Source of the DNA: Molanna angustata
Lineage: Eukaryota; Arthropoda; Insecta; Trichoptera; Molannidae
Assembly: GCA_963576475.1 (NCBI GenBank)
Contig: OY754984.1
Coordinates: 22,221,215 to 22,285,214 of the forward strand
Direction: 5' to 3'
Length of the DNA stretch: 64,000 nucleotides
In this document: in pieces, positions 11,801-22,653 of the stretch
Position numbering within the stretch: position 1 is the first letter of the stretch
Layout: each line of letters starts with the position of its first letter
The notes under the pieces: model-generated
Database searches by the model: none
Seen by the model: only the letters and a program-made list of their open reading frames with translations
Told to the model about the DNA's origin: nothing
Program-made: the position numbers and the translations under genes

Positions 11801-11856
11801 CAAGTGGGGAGCATTACTGTGCGTATTTCTTCCAAGTCTTCATTATCAAAAATCAC
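8848..11856 (-). CDS. LINE ORF2: AP-type endonuclease plus reverse transcriptase
   Basis: An open frame of about 1000 codons with no internal stop. The N-terminal endonuclease of the APE-like family shows LHCNIRSINKN, VLVLSECWL, GIYRSPS, a GDLNIN motif near residue 163 and TDHFP near 229. The RT shows motif A YLDLAKAFDTVSH near 617, FGVPQGSVLGPVLF near 670 and catalytic SFADDTAVIF near 702. The endonuclease nicks target DNA and the RT copies the element RNA there. The frame is open without an ATG from about 11904; the first Met codon in it is near 11817, and 11856 is a GTG, so the true start is uncertain. RT motifs and the PHD-like ORF1 upstream point to the CR1/Jockey superfamily. The intact length makes this the best candidate in the window for a recently active element. 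Confidence 0.88.
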   Translation of the reverse strand: MIFDNEDLEEIRTVMLPTWRCSSVIGKESSLKILHCNIRSINKNFDNLMVLISNLKIDFDVLVLSECWLRDDFVQKNIDSYDTFYTRINHKQNDGVTIFTRKTLQASVEEITLVNANCLRVKIDCDTSVIGIYRSPSNHDIQLFLESLSRLLRMDNAHECILVGDLNINILQKNNKCVDDYMCLLAENGMMSAINLPTRDNSLLDHMMIRTRANKNNIIGIVCDSLLTDHFPTILTVNRTVHRGIQSNDFSYDSIEYDGIDLQTSLLDWSQLYEIDDVNDSVDYFVKNLENIIRSNTITKHTPHSRRRLKPWITTGLLRSINIRDKLHQQLKRNPFDLLRKEIYIRYRNACKALLKTVKNNYYREKFNAVSNNPKKTWELLNEVANRKKQRHIPQEIMLEGKLYRMSGEQCEEALNKVNKFYTNVGHSLAQKTLQKLNKTEMDLQSLDPMHAIGIQPVQLEFNKFESITTTEVHKILSELKSKNSRGTDLISSKILKACRDNLKSPITHICNLSLNKGSFPNHLKEAVLCPIYKGGNKEDIGCYRLISLLNSLSKVIEVAVKNRLTEFLDKHKILSDLQFGFRKNMGTQEAIGCLTARQVSILDKGDRCITVYLDLAKAFDTVSHGLLLSKLAEMGICEAVYRWFTDYLFGRVQKTKIGDYSSDKSEIQFGVPQGSVLGPVLFLIYINGLMKLNMMDGDIVSFADDTAVIFSDNTWDGVHKKTEQGLKLIKTWLDNNLLTLNTDKTVYMTMSITNRDDDYLKTKNLKIHSCLQNPSDDGTPYLCECPSIKKVKDTKYLGIIIDERLDWKQHIQNTSDKIRKTVFIFKEIRNMLSLKTLKSIYFALVQSILTYGILGWGGATLAALDPLIKSQKAVVRVINKKPYRHPSDQLFREFGVLDVRQIYTKTIVLHYNKHQHLLIPLSHQLSTRCRNEKHYKVPRTRTEFAHRHFSFLAPRLFNSVHDKNFNLKKFIGNPALKGLLTDWLLKMGRKDTEKVLTYVPA

Positions 11857-11904
11857 ATCAGCCGCGCCCTTGTCCCATAACCGGCCTAAATTTCCTTCGC
11901 TTAC

Positions 11905-13009
11905 TCATGGTGTCGGCGAAGTGGTTAAATATACCGTATCCATAAAAAAAAATAAAATAATCAGGACACAATAAGTTAGATAATATGATACAAAGTAATC
12001 ACTCACCCGAGTCGACTGATGTTTTCCGCAACCCTCAAATAACCATGTGTATGTATATTAAGTACATAATCATTTCCCTGAGACAAACGCTGTCACAAAC
12101 ACTTAAGTAACACATATATGAATAATAATTTTATTACAATACGATTACAGTTAGATTTCGAGTTATCTATATTTTTTTCTATATTAGAGTATTTTACTAA
12201 GTATAAATCTGACACACTATGTAACAATGGAGCACAAAAATTACAGCTCAAGTAACTCCAAAATAAAGGCATCAAAGTTGGGATGTATTTTCTACAGTGG
12301 CATATTCCGATTTTATGAATTTTATCAATAACTTTTAACCTTTTATAGCTTTTTACACTTATAGACACTACACAGTTCATATCACTGTCCACAAAAAAAA
12401 ATATTAAGTAATTTTTGAGTTGGCAGAAGGATATTTTGCTACTCAGATAAATAGTTAGGACAATAAACATGTTCATAAATGAATTTACGCCTGCACTTAA
12501 TGGTATTTGTTGACACTTGTGAGTAATTGACATTTGTAAATATTTTCACAAAATATAGTATTGTCGCGTGTTAGGAAACCAGATTTACCCGCGCCGTGTG
12601 TACTGTGGCATGAGTTAGGATGAATAGTGGTATAAGTCATTTTTGACAAAAGTTTTTTATGTTTTTTTATCCATGTCAGACCCATACAGTACAATACAAA
12701 CAGTTCACCAGATACAGTAGGCACACAAACAAACCATGCATTCACCCGATACCGTACACAAACAAACCGCGCATTCATCCAATACAGTACACAAACAAAC
12801 CATGTATTCACCAGATACAATCCACAACCATAAAAGAACCATGTATTCACCCTATACAGTACACAAATATAAAACAAATTCAGGCCATTATGTATAAAAA
12901 GGTTTAAAAGATTCAAAAATTCAAGATAGATGTAAGATATAAAAAATATTATGGACAGTAAAAAATTAAAAGCAAGAACATTAGAACATGTTTTGAATAT
13001 TATACACCG
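11905..13009 (-). other. Inter-ORF region of the LINE, about 1.1 kb
   Basis: AT-rich sequence between ORF1 and ORF2 without a convincing frame. It holds the 33-bp minisatellite at 12703-12868. LINE ORFs usually overlap or lie within tens of bases, so this may be an insertion, or part of ORF2 lost to frame decay. No clear insertion boundaries were found. Confidence 0.4.
12703..12868. repeat. 33-bp minisatellite, about five copies
   Basis: The unit begins ATACAGTACACAAACAAACC and ends with ATGTATTCACC. Units diverge slightly (ATACCGTAC, ATACAATCC variants). It lies between ORF2 and ORF1 of the LINE. Confidence 0.85.
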
Positions 13010-14014
13010 TCACAGTTTATTAATAGATTCTGCTCTGCGGATGTGAATAGTAATTGATTTTTCATCTTTTTTCACAAGTATTTTTCCATTCTTAATCCAT
13101 ACGAATTTATATCCAGCTTTTTTGGCTTTTTTTCTCGTTTCCATGTGCAGGTAATGGAGTCGGGGTGTAAGGGCCTCCTGAACATACACTGGATGGTTCC
13201 CATTCATGCCCAAGTCATGTGTGTTCAGTTTTGTATATTTGTCCTTGCCCCTGTTATATGTCTTGACAGCAGTAAGAAAGCGATTTTTGACATCTTCGGA
13301 TTGGAACGTGACCGTGATACATCCTTGCCGGGCTAAATCAGTTTTATTTCTATCAACATTCCATTCCTCTCCTGCTTTCTTGAAAGTGAATCTTCTAACA
13401 ACGGATATTTCGTCACTTTTGATCCCATCTCCTATGATAGCTCCAACCTTCAGTATCTTTTCTCGTAGATTCTCCCCGTTTTCAGATGGTATTCCTTTAA
13501 TTTCCAGCTTTGTTCTATTTGTTTGCTGGTCAGTTCCATCTAATTTATCCTCTAGGAATTCTATGCGCTTCTGCAATGATTGATTTTTTTCTGCCAATAA
13601 ATCCAAGTTTTTCAAGACACCTTCCTGTTTATTCATCCTTTGGTTAAGGTCTTCGTACTTTCCTGATAAAAATTTGAGGCTTTCTTTTAACTCTTCATTT
13701 TCTTTCAACATACATTGCATGAGATTAGTTTGTTCTTCCAGTCTTTTTATTAACTCGTCATGGCTCTTCTTTTGTAAAGCGAATAGTTCTTCTTTTAGGA
13801 TTATAATATGATCTGCAGTACTCTTTTCCTTTTCCACAATTTTCTTCCCCCTGCAGCACTTCCACGAATCCTTAGATGAATCACTCAGCTTGTTGAAACT
13901 TTCCTGAGAGAATCCCACGCATGGATAGTGGTATTCTCCTCCACATTTGCAACATTTAATTGACTCGTCTTTTTTTTTTAGACTTAGTCCACACGCACTA
14001 CAAACCACATTCAT
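13010..14014 (-). CDS. LINE ORF1: PHD-like zinc finger, coiled coil, nucleic-acid binding protein
   Basis: A 334-codon frame with a natural ATG. Residues 1-55 are cysteine-rich with a PHD-like Cys/His arrangement (CSAC, CCKCGGEYHYPC, WKCC). Residues about 65-155 are rich in Glu/Lys/Leu and look like a long coiled coil (trimer or dimer formation). The C-terminal half contains KLEIKGIPSENGENLREK and RRF, reminiscent of RRM-like ORF1 domains of LINEs. PHD-type fingers are known in CR1-clade ORF1 proteins. The product would coat element RNA and help form the retrotransposition particle. It is in the same orientation as ORF2 and 1.1 kb upstream of it. Confidence 0.78.
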   Translation of the reverse strand: MNVVCSACGLSLKKKDESIKCCKCGGEYHYPCVGFSQESFNKLSDSSKDSWKCCRGKKIVEKEKSTADHIIILKEELFALQKKSHDELIKRLEEQTNLMQCMLKENEELKESLKFLSGKYEDLNQRMNKQEGVLKNLDLLAEKNQSLQKRIEFLEDKLDGTDQQTNRTKLEIKGIPSENGENLREKILKVGAIIGDGIKSDEISVVRRFTFKKAGEEWNVDRNKTDLARQGCITVTFQSEDVKNRFLTAVKTYNRGKDKYTKLNTHDLGMNGNHPVYVQEALTPRLHYLHMETRKKAKKAGYKFVWIKNGKILVKKDEKSITIHIRRAESINKL

Positions 14015-14267
14015 AGTGTAGGTTGCGGCACTGAATACTTTCTAACAATAATTTAAACACAGTTGTATAGATGAATTTAAATGTTTTTACTGTTTATTTA
14101 CTTTATACGTTGATGATATTACATCAATCACCGCATGCACGATTTTACAACAATTCATTTGACACCAAAATTACTGTTATCAGGTGAGGATTACCAATGT
14201 TACAGATTTAAAAGAGTCAACCAAAATAAATACGTCATACTACTCAAGTTATACCTACTCATAATCC

Positions 14268-14598
<331 letters not shown>

Positions 14599-14816
14599 AT
14601 ATTTGATGTTTTCACGGGTGAAATATGTTATAATATTTTTATCTCGGTTTTCCCGTGTCAGTAGGTCTTGACTAAGACCATTTGTCTTCCGACGTTTCGC
14701 CTGAATATCACCAGGCATTTTCAAGGACTTAACGAAAAGTACGCGCGCGACACACGTCTACTCACACTGAAAGCTCACCGTCAAGTGACTCGTAGCGTAC
14801 AAGATGGCCGCTTATG

Positions 14817-15745
14817 TCAAATATTGTTAGCGCGACGTGATTGGCTCCTTGTGACACGCCCACCTGCTGTCGTGTTCGTTGGTAATAATATTTTATCATT
14901 ATTTTTGTGTTGTGATTTATTGTTAATTTTAGTTGTGACATTAATATTATTATTGTTGTGTTTTGGGGTTATTTTCGCTATGGTATTATTAATATTATTA
15001 TTGTATTGTTTGTCATATAAAATGTTCTTCCAGGTACTAGGCAAACGAACTCCGTCGTCCCGATTGTTCATTATATCCCTTCTCTTATATATTTCTATAG
15101 CTTCCCTGTAAATTCTGAGAGGTTCACTGTTTAAACTTGCTATTATTTTTGAATGGTCAAAATCTATTGTATGTCCTTCTGTGAGCGAGTGTTGTACAAG
15201 TGAGGATGTAAGTTTTTTGTTTCTCATGTCGACTCTGTGCTCCGCTATTCGTGCTTCAACTTTTCGATTGGTTCTTCCTACATAAGTCTTATTGCACGAT
15301 CCGCACGGTATTTCATATACTCCATGAGCTTCAAGTGGAATGATGTCTTTCGGGTTTCTTAGAAAGGTTGATATTTTATTTGTTGTGCTGAAAACGGTAC
15401 GTATGTTATTTTTGTTTAATAGACGGCTGATTTTATCGGTGACGCCTTTGATATATGGTAGTCGGGCTGTTGATAATGGTGTTTCATTGGATTTTTCTTT
15501 CACTGTTTTTGGACTCTTTAATGCTTTGTTTATTATATAGTCTGAGAAACCATTACAACGTAGAGCATTTTTCGTGTATTCTAATTCTTGTTTTTTATGC
15601 TCGTGGTCTGCAATTCTTTTTGATCTTGTTATTAGTGTTTTTGCGACTGAGCATATTTGTGCGGGGTGATGATTGGACGTTGCGTGTAGGTATCTATCGG
15701 TGTGTGTGGGCTTTCTATATACTGTGTGCCCCAGTTTACCAATTG
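14817..15745 (-). pseudogene. PLE-C left arm: GIY-YIG endonuclease half
   Basis: A minus-strand frame from GKLGHTVYRKPTHTDRYLHA through SNHHPAQI to the GIY-YIG nuclease (GVYEIPCGSCNKTYVGRTNR) and the natural C-terminus. No RT catalytic motifs. It is almost identical to the same region on the plus strand of this element and in both arms of PLE-B. Confidence 0.8.
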
Positions 15746-17259
15746 TTAGTTCCATTGGTTCGCCGTTACAAATGCTTTCTAAATTCCTCGCGAATATGTT
15801 GCAGCCCTATGTAGAATCCGCAGACTCCTATGTCAAAAACTCAGAACATTTCATATCACTCATCACTGACTTAGAACTGGAAAGTACAGATATTCTTGTG
15901 AGTTTTGACGTTGTTTCTTTATTTACAAATATTCCAATTAACGAGACACTAGACATAATCAAAGAAACACTCAATACCACAGACGATATTTTAAATTTAT
16001 TTTATCACTGTTTAAATAACACATTTTTTTATTACAACAATAAGACATACAAACAAATAAAAGGAGCACCTATGGGTTTGTCATTGTCACCAGCAGTCGC
16101 CAACTTATTTATGACGAGGTTTGAAGAAGAAGTCTTAAAGAAAGTAATACTCAAACCAAAGAAATGGCTAAGATATGTGGATGACACATTCGTAGTATGG
16201 TCTCACGGAGAAGAAGAATTAAATAATTTTTTGAACACTATTAACAGCATTCATAAAGATATAAAGTTTACAATGGAGAAGGAAAATAACAGACAAATAC
16301 CTTTCTTAGACGTTTTAGTGTTAAAAAAAGCAAACGGTAAACTGGGGCACACAGTATATAGAAAGCCCACACACACCGATAGATACCTACACGCAACGTC
16401 CAATCATCACCCCGCACAAATATGCTCAGTCGCAAAAACACTAATAACAAGATCAAAAAGAATTGCAGACCACGAGCATAAAAAACAAGAATTAGAATAC
16501 ACGAAAAATGCTCTACGTTGTAATGGTTTCTCAGACTATATAATAAACAAAGCATTAAAGAGTCCAAAAACAGTGAAAGAAAAATCCAATGAAACACCAT
16601 TATCAACAGCCCGACTACCATATATCAAAGGCGTCACCGATAAAATCAGCCGTCTATTAAACAAAAATAACATACGTACCGTTTTCAGCACAACAAATAA
16701 AATATCAACCTTTCTAAGAAACCCGAAAGACATCATTCCACTTGAAGCTCATGGAGTATATGAAATACCGTGCGGATCGTGCAATAAGACTTATGTAGGA
16801 AGAACCAATCGAAAAGTTGAAGCACGAATAGCGGAGCACAGAGTCGACATGAGAAACAAAAAACTTACATCCTCACTTGTACAACACTCGCTCACAGAAG
16901 GACATACAATAGATTTTGACCATTCAAAAATAATAGCAAGTTTAAACAGTGAACCTCTCAGAATTTACAGGGAAGCTATAGAAATATATAAGAGAAGGGA
17001 TATAATGAACAATCGGGACGACGGAGTTCGTTTGCCTAGTACCTGGAAGAACATTTTATATGACAAACAATACAATAATAATATTAATAATACCATAGCG
17101 AAAATAACCCCAAAACACAACAATAATAATATTAATGTCACAACTAAAATTAACAATAAATCACAACACAAAAATAATGATAAAATATTATTACCAACGA
17201 ACACGACAGCAGGTGGGCGTGTCACAAGGAGCCAATCACGTCGCGCTAACAATATTTGA
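15741..17259 (+). pseudogene. PLE-C right arm: RT plus GIY-YIG frame, 5'-truncated
   Basis: Open from upstream of the junction, but only sequence after about 15741 is element protein. It includes SSIGSP of the fingers, motif A SFDVVSLFTNIPI, motif B GAPMGLSLSP, catalytic YVDDTFVVW, IPFLDVLV, SNHHPAQ and GIY-YIG. The 20-odd residues before 15741 come from reading the inverted arm and are accidental. It lacks the N-terminal half of the fingers and everything before it, so it is non-autonomous, though without stops. Confidence 0.82.
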
Positions 17260-17446
17260 CATAAGCGGCCATCTTGTACGCTACGAGTCACTTGACGGTG
17301 AGCTTTCAGTGTGAGTAGACGTGTGTCGCGCGCGTACTTTTCGTTAAGTCCTTGAAAATGCCTGGTGATATTCAGGCGAAACGTCGGAAGACAAATGGTC
17401 TTAGTCAAGACCTACTGACACGGGAAAACCGAGATAAAAATATTAT

Positions 17447-17796
<350 letters not shown>

Positions 17797-18142
17797 ACTA
17801 GAAAGGTTTTCACGGGTATTTGAAAATATGAAATTATTATTATCTTTGGGGTTATCCCGCGTCAAAATCAGATCCTTGGAAGGATCTTTCGTCAACCGAC
17901 GTTTCGCCTGGATCACACCAGGCATCTTCAGGGCCTTGTTGATAGATTCTCGCTTCGTGTGTCAGTGCAAGCACGTCCGTTCGAGCCGAGAACCTAGCAC
18001 CAAGTGAAGATTGGAAAGTTAAAGTTTAAACTGTTGGGGTAGATGGGTTTTCCCCGCTTTCGTTCGCCTTAATGGCTTTTGACTGGCTTCTGGTGATTCG
18101 CCTCACGCTTAATGATGTATCTATTGTATTAATTTTATTTGT

Positions 18143-19234
18143 TTGTACAAATTTCTAATTTATTTAAACGGGCTCCACAGCGATATAAAATTTACAATGG
18201 AATTAGAAAATAATAATCAAATACCATTTTTAGACGTCCTAGTTATTAAGAAGGATGACGGTAGCCTTGGTCATACGGTTTACCGGAAAGCCACACATAC
18301 AGATAGATATCTACATGCATCCTCTAACCATCACCCGGCACAAATTGCATCGGTAGCTAATACATTAGTTTCCAGAGCTATAAAAATAACCGACTCCGAC
18401 CACCAACAGAATGAATTAAATAACCTCAAAAAAACCCTGCAATGTAATGGCTTCTCCAATTTTGTTATAAATAAAGCAGTCAAACGTCAAACTAATAAAA
18501 ACGTCATAAAAATTGATAAAACTATTTCTGAAAAACCGTTAGCTACAGCTTTTTTACCATACATAAAAGGAACCACAGATAAAATCAGTCGCCTTCTAAA
18601 TCAACATAATATTAGAACAGTCTTTAGAACAGAAAATAAAATATCAACCCTTCTGCGAAATGTAAAAGACAAAATCCCTCTAGAGTCTCATGGCATATAC
18701 GAAATACCATGTAAATCATGCGACAAGACATACGTGGGAAAAAGTAACAGAAAAATATCAGCCAGGGTCGCGGAGCATAGAGTGGATTCAAACAATAGAA
18801 AATTAACGTCTTCACTAGTCCAACATACTCTGAACGAAGGACACCAAATCGATTTCGATAATGCACGCGTAGTTGCAAGTATTAACACAGAAACAGTAAG
18901 AATTTATAGAGAGGCAATCGAAATTTACAAAAGGAAGAATGTCGTGAATAATCGAGACGATGGTGTGCGTCTCCCGCTGGCCTGGAAAAATATCTTACAT
19001 AAAAATAGAATCGACAATAAAAATAAAAATAACATTATAAAACATTCATTAAATACCTCAGAAATTGACAGCAATAAAAATCCCATTACAGTAAACCCAT
19101 TAAATGTTAAACGCCAAACAAATAAAATTAATACAATAGATACATCATTAAGCGTGAGGCGAATCACCAGAAGCCAGTCAAAAGCCATTAAGGCGAACAA
19201 AAGCGGGGAAAACCCATCTACCCCAACAGTTTAA
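18143..19234 (+). pseudogene. PLE-D partial RT plus GIY-YIG endonuclease frame
   Basis: 363 codons, truncated upstream of RT motif C, so no YVDD. It starts in the region preceding FTMELENN and IPFLDVLV, continues through SNHHPAQIASVANTLV, and includes the GIY-YIG nuclease with GIYEIPCKSCDKTYVGKSNR near residue 183 and AEHR. The C-terminal tail has RRITRSQSKA. The first few residues belong to the inverted arm. Only the nuclease half could fold. Confidence 0.82.
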
Positions 19235-19329
19235 ACTTTAACTTTCCAATCTTCACTTGGTGCTAGGTTCTCGGCTCGAACGGACGTGCTTGCACTGACA
19301 CACGAAGCAAGAATCTATCAACAAGGCCC

Positions 19330-19370
19330 TGAAGATGCCTGGTGTGATCCAGGCGAAACGTCGGTTGACG
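19330..19370 (+). ncRNA. Hammerhead-like motif, PLE-D 3' end
   Basis: CTGAAGA, which fits the hammerhead core CUGANGA, is followed by T and a 6-bp stem (GCCTGG / CCAGGC), then GAAACGTC and a CGTC-N4-GACG hairpin. This is the best-conserved core among the PLE-A to E copies. The extra base before stem II and absence of a clear UH cleavage site argue for caution. The inverted copy lies at about 17895-17935. Confidence 0.45.
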
Positions 19371-19425
19371 AAAGATCCTTCCAAGGATCTGATTTTGACG
19401 CGGGATAACCCCAAAGATAATAATA

Positions 19426-20197
<772 letters not shown>

Positions 20198-20278
20198 GTT
20201 GACAAATACGAATACATAATAAACTTATTCCAAACCTCAAATGGCAAAGGTGTTGATAAAGTTTTTCCTGCAACCAAT

Positions 20279-20490
20279 TTCTATTCAATTTATAAAGCAA
20301 CTCGCTCACGTGAGTCGCTATTATCATTAAACACTAACTAAACCTAACCGAATATTATAAAATACGACAGCGAAATAATAGTATGATGTGTACGTAAATC
20401 TCCATTTCCGAGAATTTTTTGGTTAGGCTTAGTTAGGCTTTAATGATAATAGCGACTCGCGTGAGCGAGTTGCTTTATAGATCGAATGGA
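20279..20490. mobile_element. Foldback/MITE-like inverted repeat
   Basis: Two imperfect arms of about 65-70 bp face each other. The left includes TATAAAGCAACTCGCTCACG, then TATTATCATTAA. The right carries the reverse complement, including CGTGAGCGAGTTGCTTTATA. The spacer is about 75 bp. No coding content. This is a non-autonomous foldback element; no target duplication was identified. Confidence 0.65.
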
Positions 20491-21892
20491 CATTGGTAAA
20501 ATGATAAGTGCGTTTTCCAAGCTCTTGTGCTATGTATTTTCAGATCAATCTTTAAGTGAAAGTGCTCTTGCTTTGAGCACTTTGGACATCTGCAGGCAAT
20601 GCATTCCACTTAATTGGACCACTCACATCAAAGCATCAATAATATAGTCTTGATTATATAAAAAAAGTCTTGACAATGTCTTTGTAGGAAGAAATAAAAG
20701 TTATTATTCAAGAAACTTGTACTGTTCATTTTCATTTATAGTGGAATTCTATCAAATCCAGAATATCTAAAGTAAAAACGCCAATGCCAGTAAAGCCAAC
20801 CGCTGGCGCCGCCGTGCTACAGTTGTCACTGTTTAATTGAAGACAGCTGTCCCTAGAACAGGGTTACCTAATTGGAGGCAGCAGTAGTCTACTTGTTTGT
20901 TTCGTTGTAAAATATCGAGTATTAAAAATAAAAATAAAACGAGTGGGTTATGGCCAACACTGTACTCCTCACTACCAAGTCGCAAGTCACACCACAAAGT
21001 ATTAAAATTTTGTTTGGAATATTTCAAAATTTTATATAAAATAAGTTTTACAATAATTTTATTATGAAAACTTGATATTTCTTCAATGTCATTTTATGAA
21101 AGTGAAAGTGCATTTTTACCAATTTGTAAATAAAAAATTCAAATTTTATGTTTCCCGAGCTTGGGGTCACTTTGAAATATTTGACAGTTAAAAAATTGAG
21201 AAGCACTATTCAGATATCCTTCAAAATCTAATAGGGTCTAAGCGAGTATTAGATATACATATTTACAAAATTTGAAAATAATTGATCGACTACTTTAGTC
21301 TATAATCGATAAAGTAAAATAAACACTCCGTACATAGCATACAGCACATAGCACACACACACAGATACATTGTGATGAAAAAATCTGACATTTTTCACAA
21401 TGAGATGGGAAAAACAAACGAACGTTTTCCAATGTTTTTTCTCACCTTTATCTCCGTTAACACATCTCAAATTCGGCAGCGCAATTCCACAAAAGGTTTC
21501 AGATTTAGCGTAAATTGAAATCATTCGGTTGGTATGATGTGCTAATCGCTAACGGTCCTCTTATCTCGCAGTCTTAACGGCTAACGGCTAATTTAACGGA
21601 AATAAGAAAGTTTGAATATTCCGGTTCCACGGTGAAACTTTTGCTGTTTGTAAAATCTGAGATGAAAAATGGACAATTGAGGTTGACTGTGAATTTTAAT
21701 CCCGTTAGCGAAGACACAAAGAAGTTCACAGGAATTTTCTTCGCATTTTGTCGTTCGTTTTTTCCTTTCCATGTAGCACTGTGAAATGAATAATTCAATT
21801 ACAATCCGGTTGTAGTTTTTATAATTTTGACATAATTTTTTACATAATATGTAATATGTTAACTACCATTCAATATCAGAACAGACAAATTC
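20491..21892. other. AT-rich DNA, no gene recognised
   Basis: No open frame with family motifs and no clear repeat boundaries. A small GC-rich patch occurs at 20795-20815. Composition and lack of motifs suggest intergenic or intronic DNA. Confidence 0.35.
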
Positions 21893-21978
21893 TATCGACT
21901 GGGGTAATAAATCTAATCCGCATTGGGTATGTTGTCCTATCCCTAATGCGGATGAGTTTTACTACCCCAGTAGTCAGT
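21893..21978. repeat. Short imperfect palindrome
   Basis: GACTGGGGTAATAAAT near 21897 is mirrored by ACTACCCCAGTAGTC near 21961, and AATCCGCATT by AATGCGGAT. The whole stretch can fold into one stem-loop of about 85 bp. It is likely a remnant of a foldback element. Confidence 0.55.
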
Positions 21979-22009
21979 TCATATTGATACTACTATAGTC
22001 GCCATTGAC

Positions 22010-22560
22010 TCATCTTCTGTACATACGTGTGTATGTCACTTAACTTTTCCTAAACAACTGGACCGATTATGATGAAATTTTTTGTGTGGGTCCCTGAATA
22101 GTTTTAGATTATAAAAAACATGTAAAAAAATGTTCGCCTGATATTATGCAAACAGTATAAATTTTGAGATATACAATTAAATGCGAAACATAATTTTCTT
22201 TAATATCTTTAAAAATAATTGAACTAAATGTATTTTATATATTTAAATAAAAAAAAATAAAAACAATCCTCTGAACATATGTATGTCACTGAAATCATAT
22301 ACGGCTGGATCGATTTTGATGATAAGTATTTTTGTTTTCAATATCGAAAAGGCGTGCAGATTGGATATTTTGGATAGGCCTTGTGTTTTTCGCTACTCCC
22401 ACCACCACCCGCTCCGCATATGGGGACTGTCAACGGCCCCTTCGCAGAACGCTAGAATGAATGACAAAAAAAAACAATGCATGGCACGAAGAGTGGCTCA
22501 TGGAGCCCTCTAGATTAGCAATCTCGGCACCATGGTGCAAAAAGAACAATCAACAAGTGC
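22010..22560 (+). repeat. Two related degenerate repeat units
   Basis: Two similar blocks start near 22020 (GTATGTCACTTAA, then GACCGATTATGATGAAATTT) and 22275 (GTATGTCACTGAAA, then GATCGATTTTGATGAT). The motif 'GTATGTCAC ... ACCGATTTTGATGAA' is one I associate with common moth and butterfly non-autonomous repeats. No coding function. Confidence 0.45.
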
Positions 22561-22653
22561 GAATTGAGATTCACACTTGCGGACTGTCGGCGACTTCAGA
22601 TCCATATATATAGGGCATCAGAGAAGTGACCAAGATCTCTGGAAACAGAAAAG

